NCBI GenBank assembly: GCA_016182045.1
Contig: JACOYE010000002.1
Span: 1 to 34,943, forward strand
Origin: Candidatus Microgenomates bacterium
Lineage (GTDB): Bacteria > Patescibacteriota > Microgenomatia > Daviesbacterales > UBA10151
Direction: 5' to 3'
Length of the DNA: 34,943 bases
Positions 14,875 to 23,628 of this stretch are shown here, in pieces; within the stretch, counting starts at the first letter, position 1, and each line of letters opens with the position of its first letter. Made by a program: the position numbers and the translations under genes. The notes beneath the pieces are model-generated. The model worked only from the letters and a program-made list of their open reading frames with translations. It was not told the DNA's origin and did no database searches.

Positions 14875-16383
14875 ATCATATAAGTAGATTGAAGCACCCG
14901 TTGTGTGGTATTCATCCAATTTTTTCCCCATCCTGTCAAGTTTACTGATAAAAAACTGTTCCTCAGTAACATCTGGTATTCCCTTTACATTAGCAACATG
15001 TGAGAAAACAAACCAGATTCTTCTTGAACCCTTAAGCTTCTCCATATCTTGAGCATATTCAGCTAATTTTTCACTGCTAGATATGCCCATAATTACAGCT
15101 GATTTTAAGCCCAATTTTTGAGAATAATAACGAAACCCTGGCGCTGCTGCATAATAAAGGTAGACTAAATCATCTTCCTGGTGTTTGGATTTATAATATT
15201 GCACCACTGACTCCATATCTTCTGACACCCTTGAGTGAGTTAAATAGTTAATATCTGAGATAATTGTTTTATAAAAGAATAAAATTATGAAAAGAGAATA
15301 AATAATATAGCTTCGGAAGGTGTCCCCTTGCGAACCTACACGCACGGAAGGCGTCGCCTTTTGAACGTAACTTTCAATAAACTCCACACCCTGAGCGAAC
15401 ATAATCAATAAAGAAGGCACTAAAAAGAGTAAAAACCTCCCAATAAATGGGTATACATGCAAGCTTGATGTTATTAAAGTTAAAACAAGTGGTGAAGTAA
15501 GTAAAGCCAATTTAAGCTTATTCTTTCTTAATAAGATACTTGCTCCAATTAAAACTATGATTAAACCCCTTCTAGGCCAGGAAAAATTCAAAGGATTGAT
15601 CATGAAATTAACAAAAGCATTAAAATACCATGTTAAATCCTCCTGACTTTTTGGTAATGGGGCAAAGGCAAAGCTCCAAAAACCAATTAGTCCTTGATTA
15701 CCTTCTAAACCTAACTTTATGGTTGTTAAATATGATGCTAGAAAACTTAATCCCCAAAGAACTTGAATAAAAATTATTTTCTTAAAATCAGCCCAATTTT
15801 TTGAAAAAAGTGAGTAAAAAGTCAATGTTAATCCCAATCCTGCCAAAACAAAAATAGCTGGATGGGAGAACCAGATCGATATTACTCCAATCCCAATCAA
15901 AATCCATATATTCTTGGGAAAATATTTTAATACTAAAAAATAAATTAACAAGGCAATAAATAAATCAAAAGAATATTGTTTAACCTCAGAAGAATAATAA
16001 ATTAAGCTATCTAAGATCGAGAAAATAAAGGTGGAAAAGACGGCTGTTTTTGGAGAAACAAAGTAACCGGCTACTTTGTAGAATAGAATCACAGACGAAA
16101 TGCCTGAAAGTAAGGGGAAAAACCTTAGAGACAGTTCACTTCCTCCAAAGATTACCACAGCTAATTTTTCCAGCCAGAAAAAGCCAATGGTAGCATAAAC
16201 AGGATCCATCTGTTGGGTAAGTTCCCAAAAAGATCTTTGGATAATGAATAATGCAAAGGCAGCCTCATCAAGCCATAAAGATCTGTCTGCCAAATACTCT
16301 TTTAACCTTAAAATTACTCCTAAATAAATAGCAATTTGAGCCCAAAATGGGGTATTTTTTAGAAGGCTGTACATATCTTTCAC
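14848..16383 (-). CDS. GT39/ArnT-like membrane glycosyltransferase
   Basis: 511 residues with about ten membrane segments. The first external loop carries SLWLDEAAFA (35-44), the acidic motif of polyprenyl-phosphate-sugar dependent GT-C enzymes (PMT/ArnT type). A soluble C-terminal domain follows. The first codon is GTG at 16383; an ATG three codons later (16374) is an equally good start and fits better with the TATACT box ahead. Residues about 339-357 (KATPSVRVGSQGDTFRS) are encoded by a GC-richer tandem palindromic repeat, an apparent in-frame insertion in the loop between the membrane part and the C-terminal domain. It is divergent from the aminotransferase gene with 25 bp between starts. 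Confidence 0.82.
   Translation of the reverse strand: MKDMYSLLKNTPFWAQIAIYLGVILRLKEYLADRSLWLDEAAFALFIIQRSFWELTQQMDPVYATIGFFWLEKLAVVIFGGSELSLRFFPLLSGISSVILFYKVAGYFVSPKTAVFSTFIFSILDSLIYYSSEVKQYSFDLFIALLIYFLVLKYFPKNIWILIGIGVISIWFSHPAIFVLAGLGLTLTFYSLFSKNWADFKKIIFIQVLWGLSFLASYLTTIKLGLEGNQGLIGFWSFAFAPLPKSQEDLTWYFNAFVNFMINPLNFSWPRRGLIIVLIGASILLRKNKLKLALLTSPLVLTLITSSLHVYPFIGRFLLFLVPSLLIMFAQGVEFIESYVQKATPSVRVGSQGDTFRSYIIYSLFIILFFYKTIISDINYLTHSRVSEDMESVVQYYKSKHQEDDLVYLYYAAAPGFRYYSQKLGLKSAVIMGISSSEKLAEYAQDMEKLKGSRRIWFVFSHVANVKGIPDVTEEQFFISKLDRMGKKLDEYHTTGASIYLYDLAKSSHSP
15311..15367. repeat. Tandem palindromic repeat inside the GT39 gene
   Basis: Two 22-nt copies of CGGAAGG(T/C)GTC(C/G)CCTT..GAAC lie about 30 nt apart. 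The second core, AAGGCGTCGCCTT, is palindromic and the first is its degenerate copy. GC-rich DNA in an AT-rich gene; the frame is kept. Confidence 0.65.
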
Positions 16384-16390
16384 TTTTTAG

Positions 16391-16396
16391 TATATT
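16391..16396 (+). promoter_or_regulatory. -10 box 12 nt before the aminotransferase start
   Basis: TATATT (16391-16396) lies 12 nt before the ATG at 16409, with TGTACA (16368-16373) 17 bp upstream as the -35. There is no SD. The expected leader is about 5 nt. Confidence 0.5.
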
Positions 16397-16408
16397 CTAC
16401 ACTGCTTT

Positions 16409-17515
16409 ATGATTCCCATATCCAAACCTATTATTCCCAAAAATGCCAAAAAAAAGCTTCTGGAGTGTCTTAAATCAGGCTGGATTTCGGGAGCAGGACC
16501 GATAGTTGTCAGTTTTGAGCGGGAATTTGCCAGATTTGTGGGAACCAAATATGCGGTAAGTTGTACGTCAGGTACTACAGCTTTACATCTTGCTCTGGCA
16601 GCATTAGGAATAGGCCCTGGGGATGAGGTGATAGTACCTACCTTTACCATGATTTCCACTATTTTACCTGTGATTTATGTAGGAGCCACCCCTGTTTTGG
16701 TGGATTCAGAAGCAGATACAGGTAATATTGATGTTTCACTTATTGAATCTAAAATTACCAAGAAAACTAAAGCTGTCATGCCTGTGCATCTATACGGGCA
16801 TCCTGTGGACATGGAACCACTCTTAAAGCTGGTTGAAAAAAATAGACTAGCCATCATTGAAGATGCAGCTGAAGCTCATGGAGCACAATATCAACTAAAA
16901 AAAGTAGGCTCAATCGGTGATTTAGGCTGCTTCTCTTTTTATGCTAACAAAATTGTTACTAGCGGCGAAGGGGGCATGGTCACCACTAATGATAAGCGAT
17001 TAGCTGAAAAATTAAAAAGTCTTAGAAATTTGGCCCGCACACCAAAAAAGCATTTTTATCATCAGGAAGTGGGCTTTAACTACAGATTATCCAGCTTACA
17101 GGCAGCATTAGGCCTGGCCTCTTTGGAGGAAGTAACAACTATTCTGAAGCAGAAAAGGCATATTGCTTCTTTATATCGTAAACTGCTCTCCCTTCTTCCC
17201 CATGTTATTCTGCCTGTGGAAAAAAATTATGCCTCTTCAGTTTTTTGGCATTACGCAATTGTTATAAAAAAAACCTCACCGAAAAGCAGAAATCAGTTGG
17301 CAGAAATGTTGGCTAAAAAGGATGTTGAAACCAGAACATTTCATATTCCAATGCATATTCAGCCAGCTCTTGTCAATTTAGGTTTGTTTAAAGGTGAAAG
17401 ATATCCTAATGCAGAATTTTTATCTAAAAATGGCCTTCTGTTACCTTCAGGACCAAATATATCTGATAGGCAAATTGCCACAGTCTGCTCACTGATCCAA
17501 AAGTTTATGTCATGA
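16409..17515 (+). CDS. DegT/DnrJ/EryC1/StrS sugar aminotransferase (perosamine-synthase-like)
   Basis: 368 residues, full length for the family. The PLP-binding motif is TSGTTAL (53-59), the ring-binding aspartate is in EDAAEAHG (151-158), and the Schiff-base lysine is K181 in SFYANKIVTSGEGG. Such enzymes transfer an amino group from glutamate to a nucleotide-linked keto-sugar. The sequence is closest in feel to GDP-perosamine synthase-like members, but the exact sugar cannot be read from the sequence. It starts a plus-strand operon: it overlaps the GT4 gene by 4 bp (ATGA), followed by a FemAB-like gene. The amino sugar would be used by the neighbouring transferases (inference). Confidence 0.92.
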   Translation: MIPISKPIIPKNAKKKLLECLKSGWISGAGPIVVSFEREFARFVGTKYAVSCTSGTTALHLALAALGIGPGDEVIVPTFTMISTILPVIYVGATPVLVDSEADTGNIDVSLIESKITKKTKAVMPVHLYGHPVDMEPLLKLVEKNRLAIIEDAAEAHGAQYQLKKVGSIGDLGCFSFYANKIVTSGEGGMVTTNDKRLAEKLKSLRNLARTPKKHFYHQEVGFNYRLSSLQAALGLASLEEVTTILKQKRHIASLYRKLLSLLPHVILPVEKNYASSVFWHYAIVIKKTSPKSRNQLAEMLAKKDVETRTFHIPMHIQPALVNLGLFKGERYPNAEFLSKNGLLLPSGPNISDRQIATVCSLIQKFMS

Positions 17516-18750
17516 AGTCATCCCCATCAATATATATAATAGCCGGTAAAAATGTTTTGGCTGGACGAGGTGGGTATGCAGTTGTTGGGTATAATTGGGG
17601 TAAGTTATTATCCTCTTTAGGATACGAAGTTAAAATCTATTGCGTAGGAGCTAAAGATCAAATAACAAAGTCTCAGATTGGTGAGGTGCATATAGTAGGC
17701 TCAAAAATAGCAACTACCTTTTTAAAAGATGTTGAAATGGCAGGACTTTTATTTTTAGCTCCAAAAATAGCCTTGGCAATCTTACGTGATATTAAAGATC
17801 AAAAAATTGTTATTTTAGGCATGGGGCCATGGAGTTTAGCAGGAGCTTTACTAAAAATATACTCCACTGTCATTCCCGCGAAAGCGGGAATCCATAAAAT
17901 AATTCTTTTATCTGATTATTATACTTCTATAAAACATGAGTATTCTGGTATATTATCAGGGGTAAGAATTTCGGATCATGGCGTGTTAATAAAGCTTCAA
18001 ATTCAATTAATATACTACTTTATTTTTAAATTATACAGCTTACTAGAAAGGTTTCTTTTAAGGATAACTGATAAAATTATTACCCATTATTTATCAACTG
18101 AGAATATTTTAAAAGATGAATTTAAAATTAGCCCTAAAAAATTTATCCGTCTTCCCTACCACACCCACGTCATTGCGAGGTCGCCAAAGGCGACCGTGGC
18201 AATCTCTCTTAAACCCAAATTACCATTAATTCTGCTCATTTGCCGCCATGATGGCAGAAAAGGCATTAACTTTTTACTTCATGCTTTTCATATTTTAAAT
18301 AAAAGAGGAGTTAAATACTCAGCTCTAATCGCAGGAGCTGGTCCACTACTTAAGAAACATCAACAGTTGGCAAAAAAATTAGGGCTGGATAATGTAAAAA
18401 TACCAGGATTTATTGCAGATACCAGACCATTTTTAAAAAAAGCTGCTCTTTTTGTTTTCCCTTCTTTAGAGGAAGGCTCCTCTTCTTTAGCAATCTTAGA
18501 GGCTATGCAACAGGGCATGTCCATTGTTTCCACCAATGTGGATGGAATACCAGAAGATCTGATCCATAATAAATCTGCCATATTGGTTCCCCCAAAAGAT
18601 CCGGAAGCTTTGGCAGATGGGATGGAAAAACTATTGAGCGATCCTAAACTTGCTAAAAAATTAGGCAGACAGGCGAAAATTAGATATTATCAGAAATATA
18701 ATCTTTTAAAAGTTAAAAGAGAGGTGAGGAATTTTTTAAATGGACTTTAG
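17512..18750 (+). CDS. GT4 family glycosyltransferase with two in-frame repeat insertions
   Basis: 412 residues, GT-B fold. The N-terminal domain has AGRGGYAVVGYNWG, and the C-terminal nucleotide-sugar domain carries FPSLEEGSSSLAILEAMQQG with the two family glutamates. It is predicted to be cytoplasmic or membrane-associated and to add a sugar to a growing glycan. Two short peptides are foreign to the fold: VIPAKAGIH (120-128) and VIARSPKATVAIS (220-232). Both are translations of palindromic DNA repeats (17869-17893 and 18169-18206) inserted without breaking the frame. It overlaps the upstream aminotransferase by 4 bp and the downstream FemAB-like gene by 11 bp, indicating translational coupling. 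Confidence 0.9.
   Translation: MKSSPSIYIIAGKNVLAGRGGYAVVGYNWGKLLSSLGYEVKIYCVGAKDQITKSQIGEVHIVGSKIATTFLKDVEMAGLLFLAPKIALAILRDIKDQKIVILGMGPWSLAGALLKIYSTVIPAKAGIHKIILLSDYYTSIKHEYSGILSGVRISDHGVLIKLQIQLIYYFIFKLYSLLERFLLRITDKIITHYLSTENILKDEFKISPKKFIRLPYHTHVIARSPKATVAISLKPKLPLILLICRHDGRKGINFLLHAFHILNKRGVKYSALIAGAGPLLKKHQQLAKKLGLDNVKIPGFIADTRPFLKKAALFVFPSLEEGSSSLAILEAMQQGMSIVSTNVDGIPEDLIHNKSAILVPPKDPEALADGMEKLLSDPKLAKKLGRQAKIRYYQKYNLLKVKREVRNFLNGL
17869..17893. repeat. Palindromic repeat in the GT4 gene (ATTCCCGC type)
   Basis: ATTCCCGC (17872-17879), loop GAAA, GCGGGAAT (17884-17891): a perfect 8-bp stem. In this frame it gives VIPAKAGI, a peptide known to recur in unrelated bacterial ORFs because of this repeat class. 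Confidence 0.85.
18169..18206. repeat. Palindromic repeat in the GT4 gene (GTCATTGCGAGG type)
   Basis: The outer pair is ATTGC/GCAAT and the inner pair TCGCC/GGCGA around AAA. It starts GTCATTGCGAGG, as does the longer element at 29176. GC-rich in an AT-rich gene; read through in frame. Confidence 0.8.
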
Positions 18751-19657
18751 ACAATCCGAACCTTTTGCTAAATATTTAGAATCGTCAGGCTGGAAAACAA
18801 CCAGATTATCTGATGGAACCTATGTTTACATCTTTAATTTTCCAATCTTAGGTGCCTTTTTAAGAATCCCCCGCCCCAAACTACCCCTACATTTTTCAGA
18901 GATAGACCAATTAGCCAAGAAATATCATGCATGTGCTATAAAAATTGAGCCTGATGCAGAAAGTTCTGATAATATTTTAAAAGAACATTTTCTGCAAAAC
19001 GGCTACAGATTTGACAGTTGGTCTATAGAGCCAACTAACACTCTAGTTGTAGATTTGAAACTTTCTGAGGGTAGACTTTTAAAAGATTTAAAACCTAAAT
19101 GGAGACAATATGTTAAATTTGCTAAGAAACATAAGATTATAATTCAAAAGTCAGAGGATATTAGCTCTTTTGTCAATGTTTGGCAGAAAAATGCCAAAAG
19201 AAAAGGCTTTTTGGTAGAGTCAGTTGATCAGATCAAAGCTTTTTATTCTTCGCTGAAAAAAAAGGATGGCGTAAAACTCTATAATGCCGTTTATGACAAT
19301 CAAACAGTAGCCTCTGCTTTTTTAATATTTTGGGGACAAACTTGTTATCTTTGGCATCTTGGATATGATGGCCAATATCCCAACCTCAGACCACTTTATC
19401 TTCTAGTATGGGAGTCTATTATTTTTGCCAAAAAGAAAGACTACAAGTATTTTGATTTTGAAGGGATAGAGGATAAACGTTTCCCATATTCTAAAAAGAC
19501 TCAACCTTCCTTTTTTAAGAAAGGATTTGGGGGAAAGGAAAAAATTTATCCAGGCTCCTATATTTACTTTTTGAATCCAATTGCAGCCTTAGCTTATAAA
19601 ATCATTAGTTTGATCAATCCCGGCCTTTTTAGGATCTTTGTTAAGTCAAGACCTTAA
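18740..19657 (+). CDS. FemAB/GNAT-fold acyltransferase
   Basis: 305 residues. Features fit the FemAB-like (peptidoglycan bridge/aminoacyl or acyl transferase) family: DLKPKWRQYVKFAKKH, a central YNAVYDNQTVASAFLIFWG strand set, the GYD motif, and YFDFEGIEDKRFP near the C-terminus. FemAB enzymes transfer amino acids from aminoacyl-tRNA to peptidoglycan stem peptides. Relatives in glycan loci acylate amino sugars. Coupling to the aminotransferase and GT4 genes (11-bp overlap) favours acylation of the amino sugar or transfer to a glycan, but the substrate is not determined. It converges with the next gene, overlapping it by 12 bp. Confidence 0.8.
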   Translation: MDFRQSEPFAKYLESSGWKTTRLSDGTYVYIFNFPILGAFLRIPRPKLPLHFSEIDQLAKKYHACAIKIEPDAESSDNILKEHFLQNGYRFDSWSIEPTNTLVVDLKLSEGRLLKDLKPKWRQYVKFAKKHKIIIQKSEDISSFVNVWQKNAKRKGFLVESVDQIKAFYSSLKKKDGVKLYNAVYDNQTVASAFLIFWGQTCYLWHLGYDGQYPNLRPLYLLVWESIIFAKKKDYKYFDFEGIEDKRFPYSKKTQPSFFKKGFGGKEKIYPGSYIYFLNPIAALAYKIISLINPGLFRIFVKSRP

Positions 19658-20755
19658 ATCTGAAACATTATCTATCCATTTATTAATGAGAAAAGAAATC
19701 TCTTTGGATTTTTTAGCGCTTATATTAATATGGGTAGGTAGAGTTAAAGCAGTCCCCTTAAACCAAGTATCATCTAAAAAAATTCCATAAAGGGCGAGAT
19801 AACTAATTAGCTCTTCTTTTTTTGGCACAAATACAGGGAATCTAAAGTTAGCAGACAGACTAATCTGACTAACCAATTTAGCTGATAGAATATCCTTATC
19901 AATTAACTTTGCATAAATTCCGGCAATTTCCCTCCGATGTGAGAGTTCGTAATCTAAATTATTCAACTTATATAAGACAAGTGAGCAATACCAACCTGGT
20001 AACTGATGTATTCCATCTCCAATTTTAGTAAAAGGCTTTGAAAAAAATACTAATTTTTGGAAAAGTAAATACAACGGGTAAAAACTCTTACTTAAGTACA
20101 TGCAGACAGGATTTATTCTATCAACCAGCTGCCTTTTCAAATCAGGTTCTTTTTTGGGTAAAATAACTCTAAAGGGTTTTTTAAAAATTAATGCTCCACC
20201 AGCAGTTACATCCAAAATCTTATTTTGGCTAAACGATAGTACTACCATATCCCCCATACTTCCAGCCTCTATCCCATTTTCATACTTACAACCTACACAG
20301 TGAGCCAGATCCTCAATTAAAACCAGGCTGTTTTTACGGCATATCTTAGCGATATTTTCTATTTCACAAGGATAACCCAGTGTATTTTGTATCAATACTG
20401 CCTTAATTTTAAGATTTTTAGCCAAAGCTCTCTTTAATACAGAAGCAGAAAAATTTAATCCCTCTTTCCCAATATCCAAATATTCAATATTTAAGCCTGC
20501 TTGTTTTATTGCACCAATCACCTCTTGGCAACTAATGCTGCAGATTGCAACAAAACTCTCCTTTGGTAAAGCTAAAGATAAAAGACCGAGCTCAATTGCT
20601 TCTCTACATTTATAAGTTAATATAACTTTCCCCTGGTATTTTTTCTTTAGAAAATTGACCAGTTTCTTTTGAAAAAAATATCCATTTCTGGCAAAAATGA
20701 CCCTAAGTACAAATTTAAACGAATAATTAGCACCAAATGAGCTGAATACGTTCAT
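19646..20755 (-). CDS. Divergent DegT/DnrJ-type PLP protein
   Basis: 369 residues. The fold and order of motifs match DegT aminotransferases: IEDLAHCVG (148-155) for the ring-binding aspartate, and SFSQNKILDVTAGG with the Schiff-base lysine K179. The phosphate-binding SGTxAL motif of the family is replaced by TYKCREAIELG (48-58). An N-terminal stretch (1-45) is basic and hydrophobic. It is probably an active PLP enzyme with a different sugar specificity from the 16409 gene. It is divergent from the methyltransferase at 20792, with 36 bp between starts. Confidence 0.8.
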   Translation of the reverse strand: MNVFSSFGANYSFKFVLRVIFARNGYFFQKKLVNFLKKKYQGKVILTYKCREAIELGLLSLALPKESFVAICSISCQEVIGAIKQAGLNIEYLDIGKEGLNFSASVLKRALAKNLKIKAVLIQNTLGYPCEIENIAKICRKNSLVLIEDLAHCVGCKYENGIEAGSMGDMVVLSFSQNKILDVTAGGALIFKKPFRVILPKKEPDLKRQLVDRINPVCMYLSKSFYPLYLLFQKLVFFSKPFTKIGDGIHQLPGWYCSLVLYKLNNLDYELSHRREIAGIYAKLIDKDILSAKLVSQISLSANFRFPVFVPKKEELISYLALYGIFLDDTWFKGTALTLPTHINISAKKSKEISFLINKWIDNVSDLRS

Positions 20756-20773
20756 AAAGATAAATAGCTATGG

Positions 20774-20779
20774 TAGACT
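20774..20779 (+). promoter_or_regulatory. -10 box 12 nt before a methyltransferase start
   Basis: TAGACT (20774-20779) lies 12 nt before the ATG at 20792; TTCATA (20751-20756) is 17 bp upstream as a weak -35. There is no SD. Confidence 0.4.
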
Positions 20780-20791
20780 ATATCAGAAAAT

Positions 20792-21535
20792 ATGGCAATT
20801 TTTAATAATTACCTATCTACCACCATACCCCTTGCCCTTAAAACTACGGATAGAAAAAGGGTGGCTCAACAAATATTAACAATTCTTAAACAAACTACCC
20901 CTGTAGTTAAACTGGAAAAAGCAAATTGCCTGGACCTAGGATCATCAAGCGGAGAAGTAAGCAGCTATTTATCTGAAAATATTGGGAAAATTGTTTGTAT
21001 TGATATCGACAAAAATGCTATTCAGATTGGGAAAGAAAAATTTACTAATATAAAAAATCTATCATTTACTTATTTTAACGGCATAGATATCCCCTATCCG
21101 GATCACAGTTTTGATCTAGTTATATTAAGAAGAGTTATCGAATGTGCTGAGAAACCCCAAGAATTAATGGAAGAAATTTTTAGAGTGTTAAAGCGTAGTG
21201 GTCTGGTTTATTTTGAAAGCCAAAATATAATATGGCCTGATCCTAATTGGGATTATTTCGCTTTTGTTCCAGCCCAAATTAAAAAAATTTTCGCAAAGCT
21301 TACCAGGAAAAAAGCATATTATTTCGCAACTTATAGAAATTATTGGCAACTTAAAAAATTATTCTTTCAGTTTAGAATTGACATCATTACTCCTAAAATT
21401 TTAAAGAACCCCAAAAAATACAACTTTACTAAGCTAAGCTTTATACAACCATTAACTCAGCTTCTTCCTGATTCTTTTTTTAATCTCCTCGAACCCTTAA
21501 ACAGACATTTTATCTGGATCCTGAAAAAACCATAA
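20792..21535 (+). CDS. Class I SAM-dependent methyltransferase (paralogue A)
   Basis: 247 residues. The Rossmann SAM-binding motif is CLDLGSSSGE (46-55), followed by VCIDIDKNAI (acidic end of strand 2), a YFNGIDIPYPDHSFDLVI motif and EIFRVLKRSGLVYFES, the Methyltransf_11 pattern. The C-terminal 80 residues are basic and aromatic (TYRNYWQLKKLF). It is paralogous to the gene at 27547; both end in FLEPL/LLEPL and IW(I/V)L(K/R)KP. It probably methylates a glycan or lipid-linked sugar. It converges on a GT-C gene with one base between stops. Confidence 0.87.
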   Translation: MAIFNNYLSTTIPLALKTTDRKRVAQQILTILKQTTPVVKLEKANCLDLGSSSGEVSSYLSENIGKIVCIDIDKNAIQIGKEKFTNIKNLSFTYFNGIDIPYPDHSFDLVILRRVIECAEKPQELMEEIFRVLKRSGLVYFESQNIIWPDPNWDYFAFVPAQIKKIFAKLTRKKAYYFATYRNYWQLKKLFFQFRIDIITPKILKNPKKYNFTKLSFIQPLTQLLPDSFFNLLEPLNRHFIWILKKP

Positions 21536-21536
21536 A

Positions 21537-23627
21537 CTATTCTATACCATATACTTTAATAATCTTCCCCTGACCAAAACAGGATTGATTATTTAATGGA
21601 TAGATTCTGATAACACTTGCGCTCTCTGCCGGAAAATCATATTCAACGGTACCTTTTCCCAAATCCTTTTTTTCATTTAAAATAAATGCTCTTGCGGGAT
21701 CTAAATCATTATCTACTTGATCTGAGGGGATGAAAAAGATTAACTCATTTGAATAAATCATTGTTTTATCACAAGCCGATAAATTTTCAACAAGAACTCT
21801 GGTAATTCGATAGTCCTTGTCTAGTCTGATTTCCCAAAAGTCTCCTCTTTCTTCACTTTTAGGTTGAACTATTATATTACTCAAAACTTTCTCTTTAGAT
21901 ATATCTAATTTATTAAACTTCTGTTCATTTTTATAGATACTAAGTAGTGATATCCCCTCTGCTTTTATTTCATGAACTGGATTTAGAAACTTTTCCGGAT
22001 ATCTTTTGGCAAAGGTGGGAGTATTTAAAGGATTATATAACACTAAAATATATTCTCCTTTTTGATCAAAGCCAGAAAAATGATACGGAGAGATAGAAAT
22101 GTCCTCTCTTAACCATAAAGGAGATATGGCATAATCAGAGCCCTGAAGATGGGCAATATTGGCATTTTCGTCTGCATTTTGATTCAGCCATAAAACAGCT
22201 TGCTTGTAGCTATTACCATAAGTTAATCCCCAATCATTAAATTTAATTTGTAGATCTTGGGGAAGTGTTTTCAATAAAACATTAAAATAAGCATTCTGGT
22301 TGGGATGAAGCTTAATGGTGGGGAAAAGCAATATAACCGTTATAATAGTTATAATCATTATAATCGTTATATTATTCTGAACCTTTTTTGCCAGGTAAGA
22401 TCCTCCCAACCCAGCCAGAATTGCCATAACAGGTAAAATCTCCATAATCTGTCTTACTCCTGTATAAGAATTCATACCTGGTAAGCTAACCCTTAGCGCT
22501 GGCATAATTAACCATACTAACAATAAATATCCTATCTTTAAGTTTCCTCCTCTTTCCTTAATTACCCAAATTACCCCTAACATTCCCAACAAAAGGATTA
22601 TCTCTGGTGTCTGTAGTAAAGTAGCAATTACAGGATAAAAATTAAATCCAAAAAAAGTAAAACCTTCAGGTTGCAGCTTATTTATACCTGTGCCAATAGT
22701 AAAATAGTATTTAAAAGGCTCAAGCAGTTTTCCAAGATTAAACCAAGCAGCAGGCCAAGTAGCTATTAAAAATATAATTACCCCTACTCCCCCTAATATC
22801 CCTAATTTCCCTAATTTCCCCCAATCTTTAAACTTAATTAATATTAGCCAGGGAATTAATATCAATGGCAGAAAAACTATGTTCCACTTAGTAGCTAAAG
22901 CTAAGGCTACAAACAAACAAAATAACCCCCACCACCTTAAATGGCGAGAGCGAACCCAATGCCAAAATGCCCAGATACTACCCAGAAAGAATACTGCTTG
23001 AGCTGGATCCTTCATATTAATATGTGATTCTGCAAAAAAGATGGGAAATAACCCTAAAGAGAGTCCTGCTACAGCTGAAGCAAGAAAAGAATGGGTTATC
23101 TCGTAAGTAAACAAACTCACTATAAATATGCCTAAAGATGAAATTAGAATATATACTAGTTGATAACTCTCAATATCCCCAAACCAACCCAATTTTCCCC
23201 AGAATAACCTATTTGAAATAGCTGAGAGTGTATCTACAAGTGGCAAATGCGGAGTATCATACCTTAACCATAATTCCCCATTCCAAATCTCAGATTGATA
23301 GTAACTTAATTTTCCATCCCTTTGTTTTTGAACATTATCAAATTCTTTTTTAAGCAACAATCTTTGTGGCAAAGGGCCAATGGGTTTTGTATCTTCTACA
23401 GGTATATAATAATATCTGCTGGCTATTTCACCTGGCTTAATAATATTTGGTGAATAATTGGTAGGTAAATTATATGTTTTCTGACCAGTTAAATAAAAAT
23501 TGGCAAAAGCCTGACCACGCATCATATGAATGGGTGCATCCCAATTTATCCCATAATCAGAGATGGTAAATATCCCTACTATTAAAAATACTAGAGATAA
23601 AGAAATTGGTAAAAAATATTTATTCAT
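21537..23627 (-). CDS. GT-C membrane glycosyltransferase (paralogue A)
   Basis: The start chosen is the ATG at 23627 (MNKYFLPISL), which aligns with the paralogue and sits 1 nt past the upstream stop; a longer frame begins at 23657. About 696 residues, ten or more membrane segments, with DYGINWDAPIHMMRGQAF near the N-terminus (acidic motif in the first external loop) and AESHINMKDPAQAVFFLG. The C-terminal domain is soluble. It looks like a GT39/PMT-type transferase. Residues near TIIMIITIITVILL are encoded by a 9-bp minisatellite. It is the third gene of a minus-strand operon and closely paralogous to 25347-27521. Confidence 0.82.
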   Translation of the reverse strand: MNKYFLPISLSLVFLIVGIFTISDYGINWDAPIHMMRGQAFANFYLTGQKTYNLPTNYSPNIIKPGEIASRYYYIPVEDTKPIGPLPQRLLLKKEFDNVQKQRDGKLSYYQSEIWNGELWLRYDTPHLPLVDTLSAISNRLFWGKLGWFGDIESYQLVYILISSLGIFIVSLFTYEITHSFLASAVAGLSLGLFPIFFAESHINMKDPAQAVFFLGSIWAFWHWVRSRHLRWWGLFCLFVALALATKWNIVFLPLILIPWLILIKFKDWGKLGKLGILGGVGVIIFLIATWPAAWFNLGKLLEPFKYYFTIGTGINKLQPEGFTFFGFNFYPVIATLLQTPEIILLLGMLGVIWVIKERGGNLKIGYLLLVWLIMPALRVSLPGMNSYTGVRQIMEILPVMAILAGLGGSYLAKKVQNNITIIMIITIITVILLFPTIKLHPNQNAYFNVLLKTLPQDLQIKFNDWGLTYGNSYKQAVLWLNQNADENANIAHLQGSDYAISPLWLREDISISPYHFSGFDQKGEYILVLYNPLNTPTFAKRYPEKFLNPVHEIKAEGISLLSIYKNEQKFNKLDISKEKVLSNIIVQPKSEERGDFWEIRLDKDYRITRVLVENLSACDKTMIYSNELIFFIPSDQVDNDLDPARAFILNEKKDLGKGTVEYDFPAESASVIRIYPLNNQSCFGQGKIIKVYGIE
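22338..22373. repeat. 9-bp minisatellite in GT-C paralogue A
   Basis: Units CGTTATAAT, AGTTATAAT, CATTATAAT, CGTTATATT on the plus strand; on the coding strand ATT ATA ACN, i.e. Ile-Ile-Thr, in a membrane helix. Confidence 0.75.
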
Positions 23628-23628
23628 A

